A DNA stretch of 64,000 nt from Heterobasidion occidentale (Eukaryota > Basidiomycota > Agaricomycetes > Russulales > Bondarzewiaceae): contig JBCAQO010000006.1 of assembly GCA_039111635.1 (NCBI GenBank), positions 186,001-250,000 on the forward strand. The letters run 5' to 3'. Both the position numbers and the translations under genes were made by a program. The notes under the pieces are model-generated. The model had not been told where the DNA came from, searched no databases, and was given only the letters and a program-made list of their open reading frames with translations. Positions 45,430 to 57,095 of the stretch are shown here, piece by piece (the stretch's first letter is position 1; each line of letters starts with the position of its first letter).

Positions 45430-46427
45430 ATGGCGAGCCTCAGGTCATACGGATCTCATTCATCGCTTCCATCGACTACCTCCCAGGTAGCTCCCTCCGC
45501 ACCTGACTCTACGAATAGGCACTCTAGTCAGTCCTGGTCGCTTTCTGTAGTTGGCCGCGCTACGTGCTGATATGTGACGTCCCAGTGGCATACACGTTCG
45601 GAACCGATAACGATACCGAATCTCAGCACATCATACGCGAACGTTTGTCGCTCAGTGAGAGGATCAATTCGCTGAGCACGAGATCGAGCGCCAGATTTGA
45701 TGCCATCGAGGGCACTCTTCACGCACAAGGCGAAGTCCTGGATGAACATAGTACTAAGCTCACCTCCCTCGAAAAGACTTTGGATGAACATAGTACTAAG
45801 CTCACCTCCCTCGAAAACACTTTGGATGAACATACTGCTAAGTTTATATCTATCGACGAGAGGCTGGCTTCCCTCGAAAAGTCGTCACGCTCGCAGCATG
45901 AGGACCTTCAAGAGCAGCTGTCAAAATTAACTGATACTGTCGAAGCCCTCGTACGCAGTCTCAAGATGGGCATCCCCGTGGATCAATCGCAGTTTCCCCA
46001 GATATTGAATGATACCGCCAACGCTGCGACCCAGCTCATCCCCCAAATCTCGAGATCTTCCCCTCCGTTGGAACCCCTCGAATTCGCTCGAGAGTCCATC
46101 CGCACCTCATCCGACTCACCCTCTCCTGGCCCTTCTACTCGTAGATACGCAGATGCTGATAGGGTCGATTTCTCCGTCAATCGTTCCGAGGTCGATCTGC
46201 ATCAGCTACTTTCCGAAGCTCGCCCCGATGCAAACCCCGAGATGAAGCATGGAGTCAAGGGGATCCTCCAGGGCCTCAAGACTGTGCTTGTAAGTTCCTT
46301 TCGGTCCATATTGCTCTCATTCATCCGTGACGCTGACTGGTCTGCCTCGCAGGGTAGCGTAAGCTCGAAGAGTCTCAAGAGCTCCAAAAGCGTCAAGAGT
46401 TTCAAGAGCATGCCTTCACATCAGTAG
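45430..46427 (+). CDS. Coiled-coil protein with 14-residue repeats, left (intact) copy
   Basis: Three exons, 45430-45526, 45586-46289 and 46353-46427, give 291 aa. A Ser-rich N terminus is followed by a long predicted coiled coil built on two-heptad units LDEHSTKLTSLEKT (three units at 45738-45863), continuing through LASLEKSSRSQHEDLQEQL and TVEALVRSLKMG. The C-terminal third has a Ser/Pro linker, a VDLHQLLSEARPD segment, and a Ser/Lys tail (SSKSLKSSKSVKSFKS). Function is unknown; it is likely an oligomeric structural or scaffold protein. An upstream in-frame ATG at 45268 lies before the TATA motif and was not used. The intron donor is GTCAGT. Confidence 0.65.
45738..45863 (+). repeat. Three 42-bp coding repeats
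   Basis: Each 42-bp unit encodes 14 residues (two heptads) beginning LDEH. The first two are nearly identical and the third is diverged. The right-arm copy has one unit fewer. Confidence 0.8.
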
Positions 46428-46854
46428 TGGGCGCAATTCACTTTACCCTCGTCCTGCACAAAGCCACGGACCGCACCCCCTGTCGTCTATAAACACATTC
46501 TCCCCGCGTCTTTCGTTCAATGAGACTCCACACACTCCCTCGGCCTCCTCTTGACGACGCTAGTAGTCGTTGTCGATTCTCCGCCTCTCGTATATATTTA
46601 TCATGTTTTGACTCGTTCTGATCCGTCTCGCTCACTCTCGCATGTCGCTTTGTACGCTACGCTGTTCTTGTTATCGTATGTTCTCGTATATATGACATTG
46701 GTTACCTTAACCCGCACGTCCCGCAGCAAGTCACGCTCTGCATGACAGTCAGGCATCCATACGACGGGGGTCTGCCGACTGTACGTAAAAAGTCGCCATG
46801 TTTCAAACCCAGTAATTGCGAGAGTCAGTGATGGCGATACTGTAACCGAGAAGT
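46428..46854. other. 3' region of the coiled-coil gene and arm boundary
   Basis: The arm homology ends at 46812; the following 40 nt lead into a lectin-like fragment of the array. Confidence 0.5.
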
Positions 46855-47170
46855 CAGTTCAAGATGCTCGCGGACCGCCAAAGCGACGACAAACGTGGGC
46901 TGGCCTTTCACGCCTGTCTCCTGAATCTTCCACTGTTGCTCATGCGCCCTGCCTTCCAGCCCTAAAGGCCTGAACAGTCGTTCCCGGAGCAGCACGACGG
47001 CCCGAGGTTGCAAAAATTCATGGGCCAAGTTCTGAACGGTATACTTTTGGTTATTGAGCTGGTTGACCTCCCACTGCAATCTATTCAATGCATGGTCATC
47101 AGATTAGATAAAAGTGTACCTTCTCATCTTTGACACAAAAATTGGCGACCACGTCATTGCCTTCGCCTTC
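46855..47170 (-). pseudogene. Lectin-like gene fragment, second copy
   Basis: Matches 30770-31070 (EQQWKIQETGVKGQ, QKYTVQNLAHEFLQP and LQWE segments on the minus strand) but lacks the VKLSSCPTDNRNWW part present at 30.6 kb. Clearly incomplete. Confidence 0.45.
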
Positions 47171-48825
47171 AAACAAAACACCCCTTCAAGGAGAAAAGCA
47201 ACGCGCCTTAGTGATGTTGCTGCTGCTTAATAAGATTCCTATAGAATCCTGTAGAAGACGAACGTGTACAAGGTTATAAACAGATGCTCGGTATTGACCT
47301 CCGGCCAAGAAAGCACTCAAAAGCAACCCGGCGTGGACGTATCGCCATTTCTGTGATCCATATTAGGATTATACACCATGACCACAGCGAATGGGAACCA
47401 CCTTTTGTCGTACAATGATAGTCGCCTTGACCAAACTTCTCAATATCCTGTGTTGTCAGACGATCAGATGCTCGTGAGCCTACGCGCTGTACGCTAGCTT
47501 GCACCATCACCGCCTCATACCTCTGACCTGCGATTCGGATATAAGCGCAGTGCGCACACCTTACTGATATGAATATTCCTCAAATTGGACTTTGAATGAC
47601 ACCCGAACGGCCATGGCGTCCAAATATGGTGAGCAATCATTTTTTCTCTCCTCGTTCGTACCATAGCATTACTACGTATGGGCGCCGCATATTCGGCGTC
47701 AGACCAGAGCATTATCAGTATCATATGACCTTGCAAAAATTTCAGTCGAAGCGACTACAACTGTGCGTTTTTCTGTAACTTACTTCTGAGGAAATCACTT
47801 ACACCCAGCGGCGGGTGCAACGTAATGTCAGATATTGACTGGAACGATCAAACTACTGGAACGATCAAACTAGTGCAGTACAGGCCATGTCGCAGATTCG
47901 GGAACACAAGACTACTTCGAATGTGTCTGTGCAGTGATATCGGTGCTTCTCTATCTATGCCTAGATTATGGATACGAGGAGTGCGGGATTGAGGGTAGTA
48001 GATGTCGGATGACACCTTAAAGTCCAACGAGTAAACCCTTCACCGAGTGAGGGCGGCGACTTGAGAACGGTCACTTGTAGCTCTGTTCCATCGCTTGTCC
48101 ATCCACTTGAGGAGACATACACCTTGGATTCTGATCATCTCTCTGATTGCGCGAAATTGCAGAGCGAAGTGTCTTGCATAGAAAAACAGTAAAGCTTGCA
48201 AAGAGATAGCATCATAGCAGAGGGACGGCCGGGATTATTTGAGACATTGCTGGCGCGGAGTTCCAATGGACGACCAACTTCAGAAACTCCGAATGGGCTC
48301 GTCGGGGCAGATAACGCGACGCGTCACAACTTTCCCATCACGAGACTCGAAGCTCTCTTGCTCAGACCCACTTCATCGATCATCTTCATTCTCTCTACTT
48401 CCCTGCAAGACTGTGCAGCCCAAACATCCTCAAGGATGCCGACGACAACGCTCTTCAAGAAGACTTATCCACCCAATCGATGTATACTGGTCATGTCGAG
48501 ACACACGATCGATCAGAAAAGCAGAAATCTTATTGGCAGAATACAAGGAGGCCATAGATCATGAATGTAGTACTGGCAAGGCAAGTCAAGATACTTATTC
48601 TCCATTGAATGTCGCCACTGGGTTCTCTCCCACAGAAAATCAACAACGGTTTCTCCCTCTTTTCCTCAATGCTCAACGCGAGCACGAAAGGCTTGGTGGA
48701 TAGGACGGCAGGGTACGTCGTCTCGAATTGCAGTATCTTTCCATTGTGGATCAGATTGGTGACGGATCGGGTAGCGCTATCGGCCGGGTTGGGTGTCGAG
48801 CGTCACACAGTCCAGACAGTCGTCT
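47171..48825. repeat. Inter-unit spacer before copy C
   Basis: Near-identical to 31100-32798 apart from a deletion of about 200 nt near 47410. No gene is seen. Confidence 0.6.
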
Positions 48826-50589
48826 TTAGACTGTTGACTGTGAACTAGGGTAGGGAGATGGCAATTGACAATGGGTAAGCAAATCATCGATGAGCGGTCG
48901 CGAGACGGGGCTAGCACATGCGCGCAGAGGGAGATCATGAGGAAGACCGGTCAACTCACCTTCCTCCTTCTCCGTCCTGCGATCCACTCTGACTCGATCC
49001 CTCCTGGCCTGCACACTTCTTCAGGTGTCGCTTCACCACATACGGGGTGGTGTACCCCTTCCCGCACGAGGGGCAGAGGCAGTTCGGAGTCAGATCGTCC
49101 ACGGTCACTATCACTCCTGGATTCTCCGCTTCGCGCTCTCGCAGACGGTGCTTGTTCGTCGTCCAGTGGTGATGGAGCTCGGACCCTCTCTTAAAGCCTT
49201 CATTACAGAGGTGGCACTTGTCCTCTGCCAGCAAAAACGGCGTCTGAGCCTTCTTCTTTCCCTTCTTCTGCAGGGCAGCATTCGATGTGTCGGCTGATGA
49301 GGACGAGCTTGGTGCCTGCGAGGCGATGCTGAACGAGGAATCGGCGACTGGGCTGGGAAGGGGCTGGGAGTCTGCGGCACTAGTGCGAAGTGCCTGATTG
49401 GGATGCTGTCGACTCTTGCCGCGGCGCGATCGCTGGGCCTTTGGCTGACCTCGGTGGGGGTGGTGAACTATAGGGGCAAAGGACAAATTTTGACCGTAGC
49501 CAGAGGGCATGGAAGGTGTCAAAATCGACGGGAAGGCATCGTCCACCACAGCGCTTGATGGCCAAGACCCGAGCGAACCTTGGAATGACGACGGTCCAGG
49601 AGCTGGGAAGGACATCTCGTCGCGATGAATACAAACGGAACGCGGGGGTGCCGGTTGGGTAGATCCCCAAGGTAGGGCTTGCAAGGGATCTTGCGTGTAC
49701 GACTGTTGGGCGATGGAAGGCCAAGAGAAGTTGAAACCGTACGCCGTAGCCGGCATTGAAGTGATCTGCGCGCTGGTCTTCGGCATCGCGCCCGATGGCT
49801 GAGCGTCGATTGGAAAGGGGAAGGGTTGACCGCTGTGCTCGGCAGTCATATACGGCGTCCATGCAGGACGTCTGTGTGAAGCTGCGGTCGATGTCATCAT
49901 GGGCCAAAGCCCTTCGGTTGATGACTGTTCAATGACCGGGATTGAACCGCCGACGGGGAAATTCTCCTCGCTGTCGGAAGTCCTTGTTGAATAGTTGTAA
50001 ACTGTAAGGGCATTGCCCTCGGTGTTGTTGTGCGTTCCGGGGAAACAACTGGATCCTGTGTGTGAGTGTGCAGATGGAGGGAATCTCTCCACTACGTTCA
50101 TCCCGTCCAACTTCCCGCACTTGGAAGTGTACCAGGTTGGGCCGTCCCCCTCCATGTGCCTCTTCGTGTGCGCGATAGGCGGCGGGGGCATTGACACAAC
50201 ATCCACAGTCCAAGGGTCCGGGGTGACTACAAGTGGCACACTGCGCCCCAAGTGGTTCGATCCTGGAATGCTATGTCAGTGCCCATGTCTCACATGCCAC
50301 TGTAGGTTTCTGTTAACTTACTCCGCGGAAAGCTTCGGGGCGACGTCGTCACAGAAAGGAACCTCATTCAAATCTGACGATGCTGCCGGGAACATTGTGT
50401 TGAGAGTGGCAGCGCTCGAGGGAAAAGGGGGAGGGAGGAGCTTTGAAAGGGCGGCTGGCCCGCAAGCCCGCTGGCATCATCGAAGGAACCGACTTGATTT
50501 ACGTTGGAAGAGTAGTCCGTGCCGATGATTGGCACACCATCTCGAATGTCATTGAAGACGGTCTTGGTAAATTCGTCCAAGTTGAACAT
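48826..50589 (-). pseudogene. Zinc-finger protein, array copy C, first exon disrupted
   Basis: Three exons by analogy with the other copies: 50589-50322, 50262-48960 and 48910-48826. Exons 2 and 3 are fully open and keep the KRHMEGD patch, the Ser-rich middle, KKGKKK and both fingers. In exon 1 the frame from MFNLDEFTKTVFNDIRDG runs out of register after about 55 codons and hits a stop at 50368. Comparison with A and D shows one base missing near 50424 and two near 50335, so length is restored but the part between is shifted and stopped. It is a pseudogene unless an internal start in exon 2 is used or the indels are sequence errors. Confidence 0.6.
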
Positions 50590-50619
50590 ATCTAGGGCGA
50601 GTGGAATGGATGGGCGACG

Positions 50620-51600
50620 AGGCTGAGTTGCAAAGGGGTGAGTTGTCTCGTCGCCCCGTCTTTCGTGCTTTCTTATATCGTCTCCCTGAAAGCGCGCGGA
50701 CAAAGGAACTTACACCCCTCCCCCAATTCGAGCATGCGTGGGACCGATCAAGCGCGCAGTCCGAGAACCCCTGCATGCGCCTTGCGCTTGCTCCTGTGGC
50801 AGACACGCGTGATGCCACTGTGGACAAAGCGAGACTTAATCTCGGGGTTCGCCCGACGTGATCCAGGTGTCCACCGTCACTCCATTACGAATTTTGGCTG
50901 CGGACAACGACACGGTGCTCAACGGAGCTTGTCTTGATAATCCCGATCTCCGCTACTCATGGATTCTGCGCCGAGGAACCGTGAATGTTTTCGCGCAATT
51001 TTGGAATTTGTATCTTCCATCCAGACCTCGGACCTCACATCTCCACAAGTCACTCATTGTCACGATTGCCTGGTGGCTTTTGTGGCATATCTTTGTCACA
51101 TTTCTTTGTCTTGCATGCTCAAGCGCTCAATTCGAGCAGTTCTTCTCGGCGACTTTCTATCAATATATCACTGCCTTGCGGCCGCTAGATTGCTGCTTGA
51201 CAGTATTCTTCTTCAGTTACTTATCTCCCCCCAAAAATGATCATTACTTTCACTTAGGAGATCGTAATGCTCCTTGGCACGTTTAGGCCCGTCCAAGGTC
51301 TTTACTGCTTTCTCCAAGCTGCACACTACGAGGCCATCGCTTTGGGTCATCCGGAGTCGGACTATCCAGTCTTCCTCACGTAAATGTGGCTCGAGTGGTG
51401 ACACTTGGCTTTGTTCTCTTCTCGTTCCCAGCTAGGTGTTTACCCGGAGAAAAAGAATTGAATAAGGGGATCGTCGACCGTGTTCTATTCCAGATAGCTA
51501 GGACACGCGATTCTGCGACTATTGTACAGTTACACTGATATCAGGATTTCTACATTGGTTCGAGCTTCATTGTCCTATCCCTGAATCGTGAAGGGCTTGA
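50620..51600. repeat. Conserved upstream segment of array copy C
   Basis: Aligns with 34610-35600; slightly closer to that copy than to 29380-30400. No gene is called. Confidence 0.5.
50672..50679 (-). promoter_or_regulatory. TATA-like element of zinc-finger copy C
   Basis: Minus-strand GATATAAG in the same context as the other copies, 83 nt before the ATG. Confidence 0.4.
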
Positions 51601-51867
51601 CTTAGCAAATAGCAACGGTTTCTCCGCTCTCTTTTGTAGATTCTATAATGTCAGATTCTGCAGGATATTTTAGCGATCCCCATGCTTCCCCATGGAACTA
51701 ACATTCGATCATTGGTGACATACCGTCAGGCAAGTTCGCTCTGATGATGTAGGTCGTAGGGCCTATGATCTCAGCGTCTCCAGGGCGCTAGCGCAGCTAC
51801 GTCTGCTTGAATAATTGTGGGCATGTGCCCCAGTGTATGACCCAGGAGTCCAGTAGCAGCCGTAAAG

Positions 51868-52251
51868 ATGAGTAGGGCCTCGATCGGTATTCAAGAAGAC
51901 GACCATGAACGACCCTGTCCCCCTATGGAGAGACGCCGACACGGTTCAGAAATCGGCCACACGAATGTAGGTGTGAATGCGCTGAGAAACGATGCTGTCC
52001 TGGATGAATTTGAAAGGAGGTTACACGCTGCCCTTCCTATCTCGGGCAATGCGGGTGCGAAGAGTCTTTTATTAGCTCCAGCAGGGGCCACTGGCCCACA
52101 AATGCGAGTCAAAAGGCTGGCAATCAACGGAATCGTTGAAGATAGTACCAGTATCGGCTTGGTATCCCGGGTCAAGAGATCGTCATCCGATACGAAAACT
52201 GACAGAAAGAATATGATTGGCGGAGTTGTTTTTGGCCTCGGAGACGAATAA
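51868..52251 (+). CDS. Small hypothetical frame, uncertain
   Basis: A 127-codon frame with a mixed hydrophilic composition (DEFERRLHAALPISG, VKRLAINGIVEDSTSIG) not seen in other array units. There is no recognised family, no signal peptide and no clear promoter. It could be the last exon of a broken gene. Confidence 0.2.
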   Translation: MSRASIGIQEDDHERPCPPMERRRHGSEIGHTNVGVNALRNDAVLDEFERRLHAALPISGNAGAKSLLLAPAGATGPQMRVKRLAINGIVEDSTSIGLVSRVKRSSSDTKTDRKNMIGGVVFGLGDE

Positions 52252-52836
52252 GAAAGCCCCAGAATAGTTATCGCAAGAACAAGAGCAGCTCATTCGTTAG
52301 TGGTTGCATCCAAAGACTATGTTGAAGATTGAATGAGGATCGCTAGCGCTGCTTGAGGAGACATGGAGAAAAGTAAAGCTTCCGGCAAGGCCGACGGCAT
52401 GTCACAACTTTCCCATCACGGGACTCCTCTCTTGGCCGGCTTGCGGTTGGCTTCGCTCCATCGATCATCCTCATTTCTCTACTTTTCTGCCAGACTGCAG
52501 GCGAGATATCCTCAAGCGTGTGGACATAACTATTCTATCTACCGGAGTTCAGAGGATTCGTTCTCGTCAAGGTTCATGGACGATCAGAAAAGCAAGGATT
52601 TTATTCACAAAGTATAAAGAGGCCATAGATTATAGATGTAGTATGTACGAGGTAAGTCAAGCCCCATCAGACACCGCCACTTAATGCTCTCCCTACCAAG
52701 CCCCTACCCACGGAAAGTCGATGCTGATCGCTTCCTCGGTCAGAGCATGGAAATTGCGGCGGGTAGAATGGCAGGGTACGTCGTCTCAAAACATAGTGTC
52801 TTTCCTACGTGGATCAGATATGTGAGGGATTCGTGT

Positions 52837-54657
52837 TCACTTTTGGATAGGACGAGTGTCGAGCGCGCTGCAGTCCAGAGAGTTAGACCTACACTGTCGA
52901 CCCTGAGCTGTGGAAAAGAGATGGCGGGTTAGTCCCCAATCGATGAATGGTCGCGAGACGGGGCTGGCAGATGCGTGCGAGGGAAGATAACGAGGAAGAT
53001 CGGTCAACTCACCTTCCTCCTTCTCCTTCCTGCGATCCACTCTGACTCGATCCCTCCTGGCCTGCACACTTCTTCAGGTGTCGCTTCACCACATATGGGG
53101 TGGTGTACCCCTTCCCGCACGAGGGGCAGAAGCAGTTCGGAATCAGATCGTCCACGGTCACCATCACTCCTGGATTCTCCACTTCGCGCTCTCGCAGACG
53201 GTGCTTGTTCGTCGTCCAGTGGTGATGGAGCTCGGATCCTCTCTTGAAGCCTTCTGTGCAGAGGTGGCACTTGGCCTCGACCAGCAAAAACGGCGTCTGA
53301 GCCTTCTTCTTTCCCTTCTTCTGCAGGGCAGCATTCGATGTGTTGGCTGATGAGGACGAGCTTGATGCCTGCGAGGCGATGCTGAACGAGGAATCGGCGA
53401 CTGGGCTGGGAAGGGGCTGGGAGTCTGCGGCACTAGTGCGAAGTGCCTGATTGGGATGCTGTCGACTCTTGCCGCGGCGCGATCGCTGAGCCTTTGGCTG
53501 ACCTCGGTGGGGGTGGTGAACTATAGGGGCAAAGGACAAATCTTGACCGTAGCCAGAGGGCATGGAAGGTGTCGAAATCGACGGGAAGGCATCGTCCACC
53601 ACAGCGCTTGATGGCCAAGACCCCAGCGAACATTGGAATGACGATGGTCCTGGAGCTGCGAAGGACATCTCGTCGCAATACATCTGAACGGGGCGCCGGG
53701 AGGCCTGCTGAGTGGGTCCCCAAGGTAGGGCTTGTGAGGGTTGCGTGTACGACTCTCGGGTGATGGAGGGCCAGGAGAACTCGAAACCGTACTCCGTAGC
53801 AGTGGACGGTGTTGAAATGAGCTGTGCGCTGGTCTCTGGCATTGCGCTCAATGGCTGTGTGTCGATAGGATGGGGAAAGGGTTGACCGCCGTACTCGGCA
53901 GTCATGAACGGCGTCCACGCAGGATGCCTGTGTGTGGCCGCGGTCGATGTCATCATAGGCCAAAGCCCTTGGGCTGATGACTGTTCAATGACCGGGACTG
54001 AACTGCCGATGGGGAAATTCTTCTCGCCGTCAGAAGTCCTTGTTGAATGGTTGTTAAGTTGAAGGGCGTTGCCCTCGGTGATGTCGTGGGTTCCTGAATA
54101 CCCACTAAATCCTGTGTATGCATACGCAGATGGAGGGTTCCTCTCCACTGCGGTCATCCCATCTAGCCTCCCGCACTTGGAGGTGGACCAGCTTGGGCCA
54201 TCGTCCTCCATGCGCCTCTTTGTGTGCGCAATGAGTGGCGAGAGTACCGACGCATGGTCCAGAATCCAAGCGTGCGGGCTGGCTGCAGGCGGCATATCAG
54301 AGAGAGTGCGCCCCAAGTAATTTAGCCCTGAAATACGACGTCAGTGCTGATGTCTCACATGCCACAGTGGGTTTTCATCGAGTTACCCTTTGGAAAGCTC
54401 TGGGGAGCGACAGTGTCCCAGGAAGGACCTTCGTTCGAATCTGAAAAACCTGCCAGGAACATCGTGTTTAAAGTTGCTGCGCTCGACACAGAAGAAGGGA
54501 GGGAGAAGCTTTGAATGGAATACTGGTCAGCAAGCCCGTTGGCATCTTGGAAAGGATCGTCATGGTTCATGCTAGAAGAGTGTTCCGAGCCGATGATTGG
54601 TATACCATCCCGAATGTCTTCGAAGACAGCATTCGTAAATTCATCCAAGTTGAACAT
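52837..54657 (-). CDS. Zinc-finger protein, array copy D
   Basis: Three exons, 54657-54387, 54327-53013 and 52963-52837, give 570 aa in one frame. It keeps the MFNLDEFTNAVFEDIRDG start, a KRRMEDD patch, the Ser/Pro/Gln-rich middle with a basic RSRRGKSRQH segment shared with copy C, and both fingers. Finger 1 differs from A-C (CHLCTEGF, preceded by VEAK rather than AEDK), and the linker reads VENPGVMVTVDDLIPN. The third exon is longer and different after SRPFID. The first intron donor is GTAACT, unlike GTAAGT or GTGAGT in the others. Probable nuclear nucleic-acid-binding protein. Confidence 0.7.
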
Positions 54658-54739
54658 GCTTAGGGCAAGTAGAATGAATGGGGCTGAGTTGCAAGGGTGT
54701 GAGTGGATGAGTTGTCTCGTCGCCTGTCTTTCGCGCTTT

Positions 54740-54747
54740 CTTATATG
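54740..54747 (-). promoter_or_regulatory. TATA-like element of zinc-finger copy D
   Basis: CATATAAG on the minus strand, 83 nt before the ATG, in the conserved AAAGCGCGAAAGAC context. Confidence 0.4.
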
Positions 54748-54989
54748 GTCTCCTTGAAAACGCGCGGACAAAGGAACGTCCTCCTCCCCCAATTCACGCA
54801 CGCGTGGATCAAACAAGCGCGCAGTCCGAGAACCCCTGCATGCGCTTTGCGCTTGCTCCTGTGGCAGACACGCGCGACGCCACTATGGACAAAGCAAGAC
54901 TTAATCTCGGGGTTCGCCCGACGTGACCCAGGTGTCCACCATCGCTCCATTACGAATTCTGCCTCCGGATAACGACGTGTCGTCCGACG

Positions 54990-57017
54990 GGGCAGAGCGC
55001 GGCTCTTCTCGCTTTTCACTTCCGAGGGGTCATGCAGTTCCAGGCTGCCCACCATCCGTCTGAAACCAGGGTCTCACATCTCCCCCGTTATCACGACCGC
55101 TTGGTGGCCCTGGTGGCATGCAAGCACGCATATTGTTACCTTTCTTTCTTATGCATGCTTGATCCAGGCAGTCCTTCTCTATGACTCTTCATGGGAAAAA
55201 TGTCGCCTTGCGGCCGCCAAATTGGCGGTTCAATGTAATCGCCTAGAGCTATCTCTACCGGAGCTTATCCCTCTTCCACAACTTTGCTTCCAGGTATCAA
55301 GACATCGTGCTCCTTGTTCACTGCAGACTCGTCTTATGTCTCTACGGATGCGGGCAGTAGCATCGGTGTGGGTGTCATGCCCGAAATTGGAGGTTCCGAT
55401 GCTCCTCGCGGCGTGAGGGGGGAACAGAGCTCGAGCTCGAGACATGCTCCGTTGGGTATGCGTGTAGTGGTGCGTCGAGCACGCCGACGCGGTGAGTCAA
55501 GGCATCCGATTCGCATCATCCGCAGCGTGTGGCATGTACTCACACGGAGCGCGTACTGCATTTGTTCAGCTCGGAAACAGACTTATCAGACCCCCCGTGC
55601 CCGGGGTCAAGCGACGGAGCGTGTCGACAGTGCGAGGGCTCGCATCACGCTCCTGAACCTTGTAGAGCGCTCATCTATCTCCTAAGCGGCCTGTGCATAC
55701 AAATGATGCAGCACGCGCCTTACCTATCGCAGCGTTCTCGGCGACATAAAACACATGATCTGACTGATATATAACAATGTCAGGTGCATCTACAAGGGAA
55801 CATAATATAATTGTAGTCCCTTAGTCAAGCGAGTCGAAGCCCTATTATGGGGTGCCGTTTCCACACCGAAGGTCTCCATGAAGCTTCTGTCATACGGCCA
55901 GGGCCACTCGCAGGACTGTCTTGATCCACGTTCGACTGGGTCTTCGCGATCGTGCGCCCCAGCGGTCTGATCCAGGCGTCAATCAGCGGCCGGAACGGGT
56001 CCGTCATGGAGTCGTCTAGCTTTTCAGGACCCTAACTGGCCATGCCGAACACGTTGCCTTTGTTTCTCCCAGCTCTCAGGGGTCCACGCCCCATGGCCTG
56101 TACTTCTGCCTCGTTGAGGGGGGGAGGGGGGGATCCGGGCGGATATCAGAGCAGGGTGTAAGAAAGGGACTGCACGTCATGGTGAGAGAAATCAAGGGAG
56201 ACCTTTGTCGGGGTACAGAAGCTCGATCGCCACAAACAGTCCTGTTCCCGTCCGATGCTGCGCGGACGCGGCGTAACCAAGACCTTCTGCGTCGCCGTCC
56301 ATCTAAGTCGAGCGGGATCGAATCCTTTGTCGTCCCGGACAAAGTCGCGGATTGGATATAGCCCAGGAGGTTGCGCTCGATCAATGGATCAACAAGAGCC
56401 TCAGTGGATCGTTTGGCGAGGAGCCCACTGACATGTTCGTGTATATGTTTGGTTGCTCCAGGTGCTTCCCCCGTATTCCCTGACGAATAAAAAAAATAAG
56501 AGATGCAGGAAACCACGAGAAATTACTCGTATTCTTCAAACATAAAAAGCGCGTTGTACGCTGACCTTGAAGACAAAACGGAAGCGTCGGCCTGAGTCGA
56601 AATGAGGCGCGAACTAAGTTTGACTGCGTTGAAACTCAGCGCGTGTTGGGGGAGGTTGGTTTTGCCACACATGCCACGACGCAATCTATTGCACATTGCG
56701 CGGTCAGGGCAGTCTGTGCTAGTCTGCGCATCGCACAACCGCAGAAGCATGGCTGCGGACGCGTTTAGGCACTCGACAGTCGGGTGGGCTCACTCAATTC
56801 TCCATATGGCACTCCCAGTTCGTTGCATGGAGCGAGGCCCGCCCTGGAGGACGTGGAGGACAACATTCGACGACCATGACCAGGCTAGTCCTTGCGGGAG
56901 AAGCTGCAGCTCCGACATTGTTCGACGTGTTGACGACGACGACCCGGTATTGTTTGTGCGATGAGGACGAGCGATCTCGCCATGCTTTCGCATCTTCTCG
57001 ACCGCGCGTACCTGCGC
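54990..57017. other. Intergenic region without a supported gene
   Basis: Similarity to the other array upstream segments fades near 54990. Several 60-146-codon frames on both strands were examined and none has a family signature. A G-run occurs near 56118. Confidence 0.35.
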
Positions 57018-57025
57018 TATAAATA
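57018..57025 (+). promoter_or_regulatory. TATA box of the second NCS1 permease
   Basis: TATAAATA, 71 nt before the ATG, followed by a CT-rich leader. Confidence 0.5.
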
Positions 57026-57095
57026 GAACCCGCTTGCTTATCTCCTCAAGACGCGACAGATCCACTCCCTTCCCTCTTTCCCTCCTCCCCCACGG

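Larger units (their letters stand above)
44083..46812 (+). repeat. Left arm of large inverted duplication
   Basis: Nearly identical by eye to the reverse complement of 61319-64000; the window end matches about 44083, so the true arm is longer. The inner boundary on this side is at TTTCAAACCC (46812), beyond which the two loci differ. Confidence 0.85.
26990..54990 (-). repeat. Interrupted tandem array of four zinc-finger gene units (A-D)
   Basis: Each unit on the minus strand has, in gene order, a shared promoter segment (about 29380-30400, 34610-35600, 50620-51600, 54690-54990), the three-exon zinc-finger gene and a shared 3' flank. Degenerate lectin-like sequence precedes units A and C in plus-strand order and also occurs, truncated, after unit B. 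Units B and C share the longest near-identical block (31500-32640 with 47410-48600). The array is split at 36.2-46.8 kb by unrelated insertions. Confidence 0.8.

Noticed and set aside
55159..56516. Frames of 60-146 codons on both strands
   Set aside because: Low-complexity or shadow composition, no splice partners, no recognised domains.
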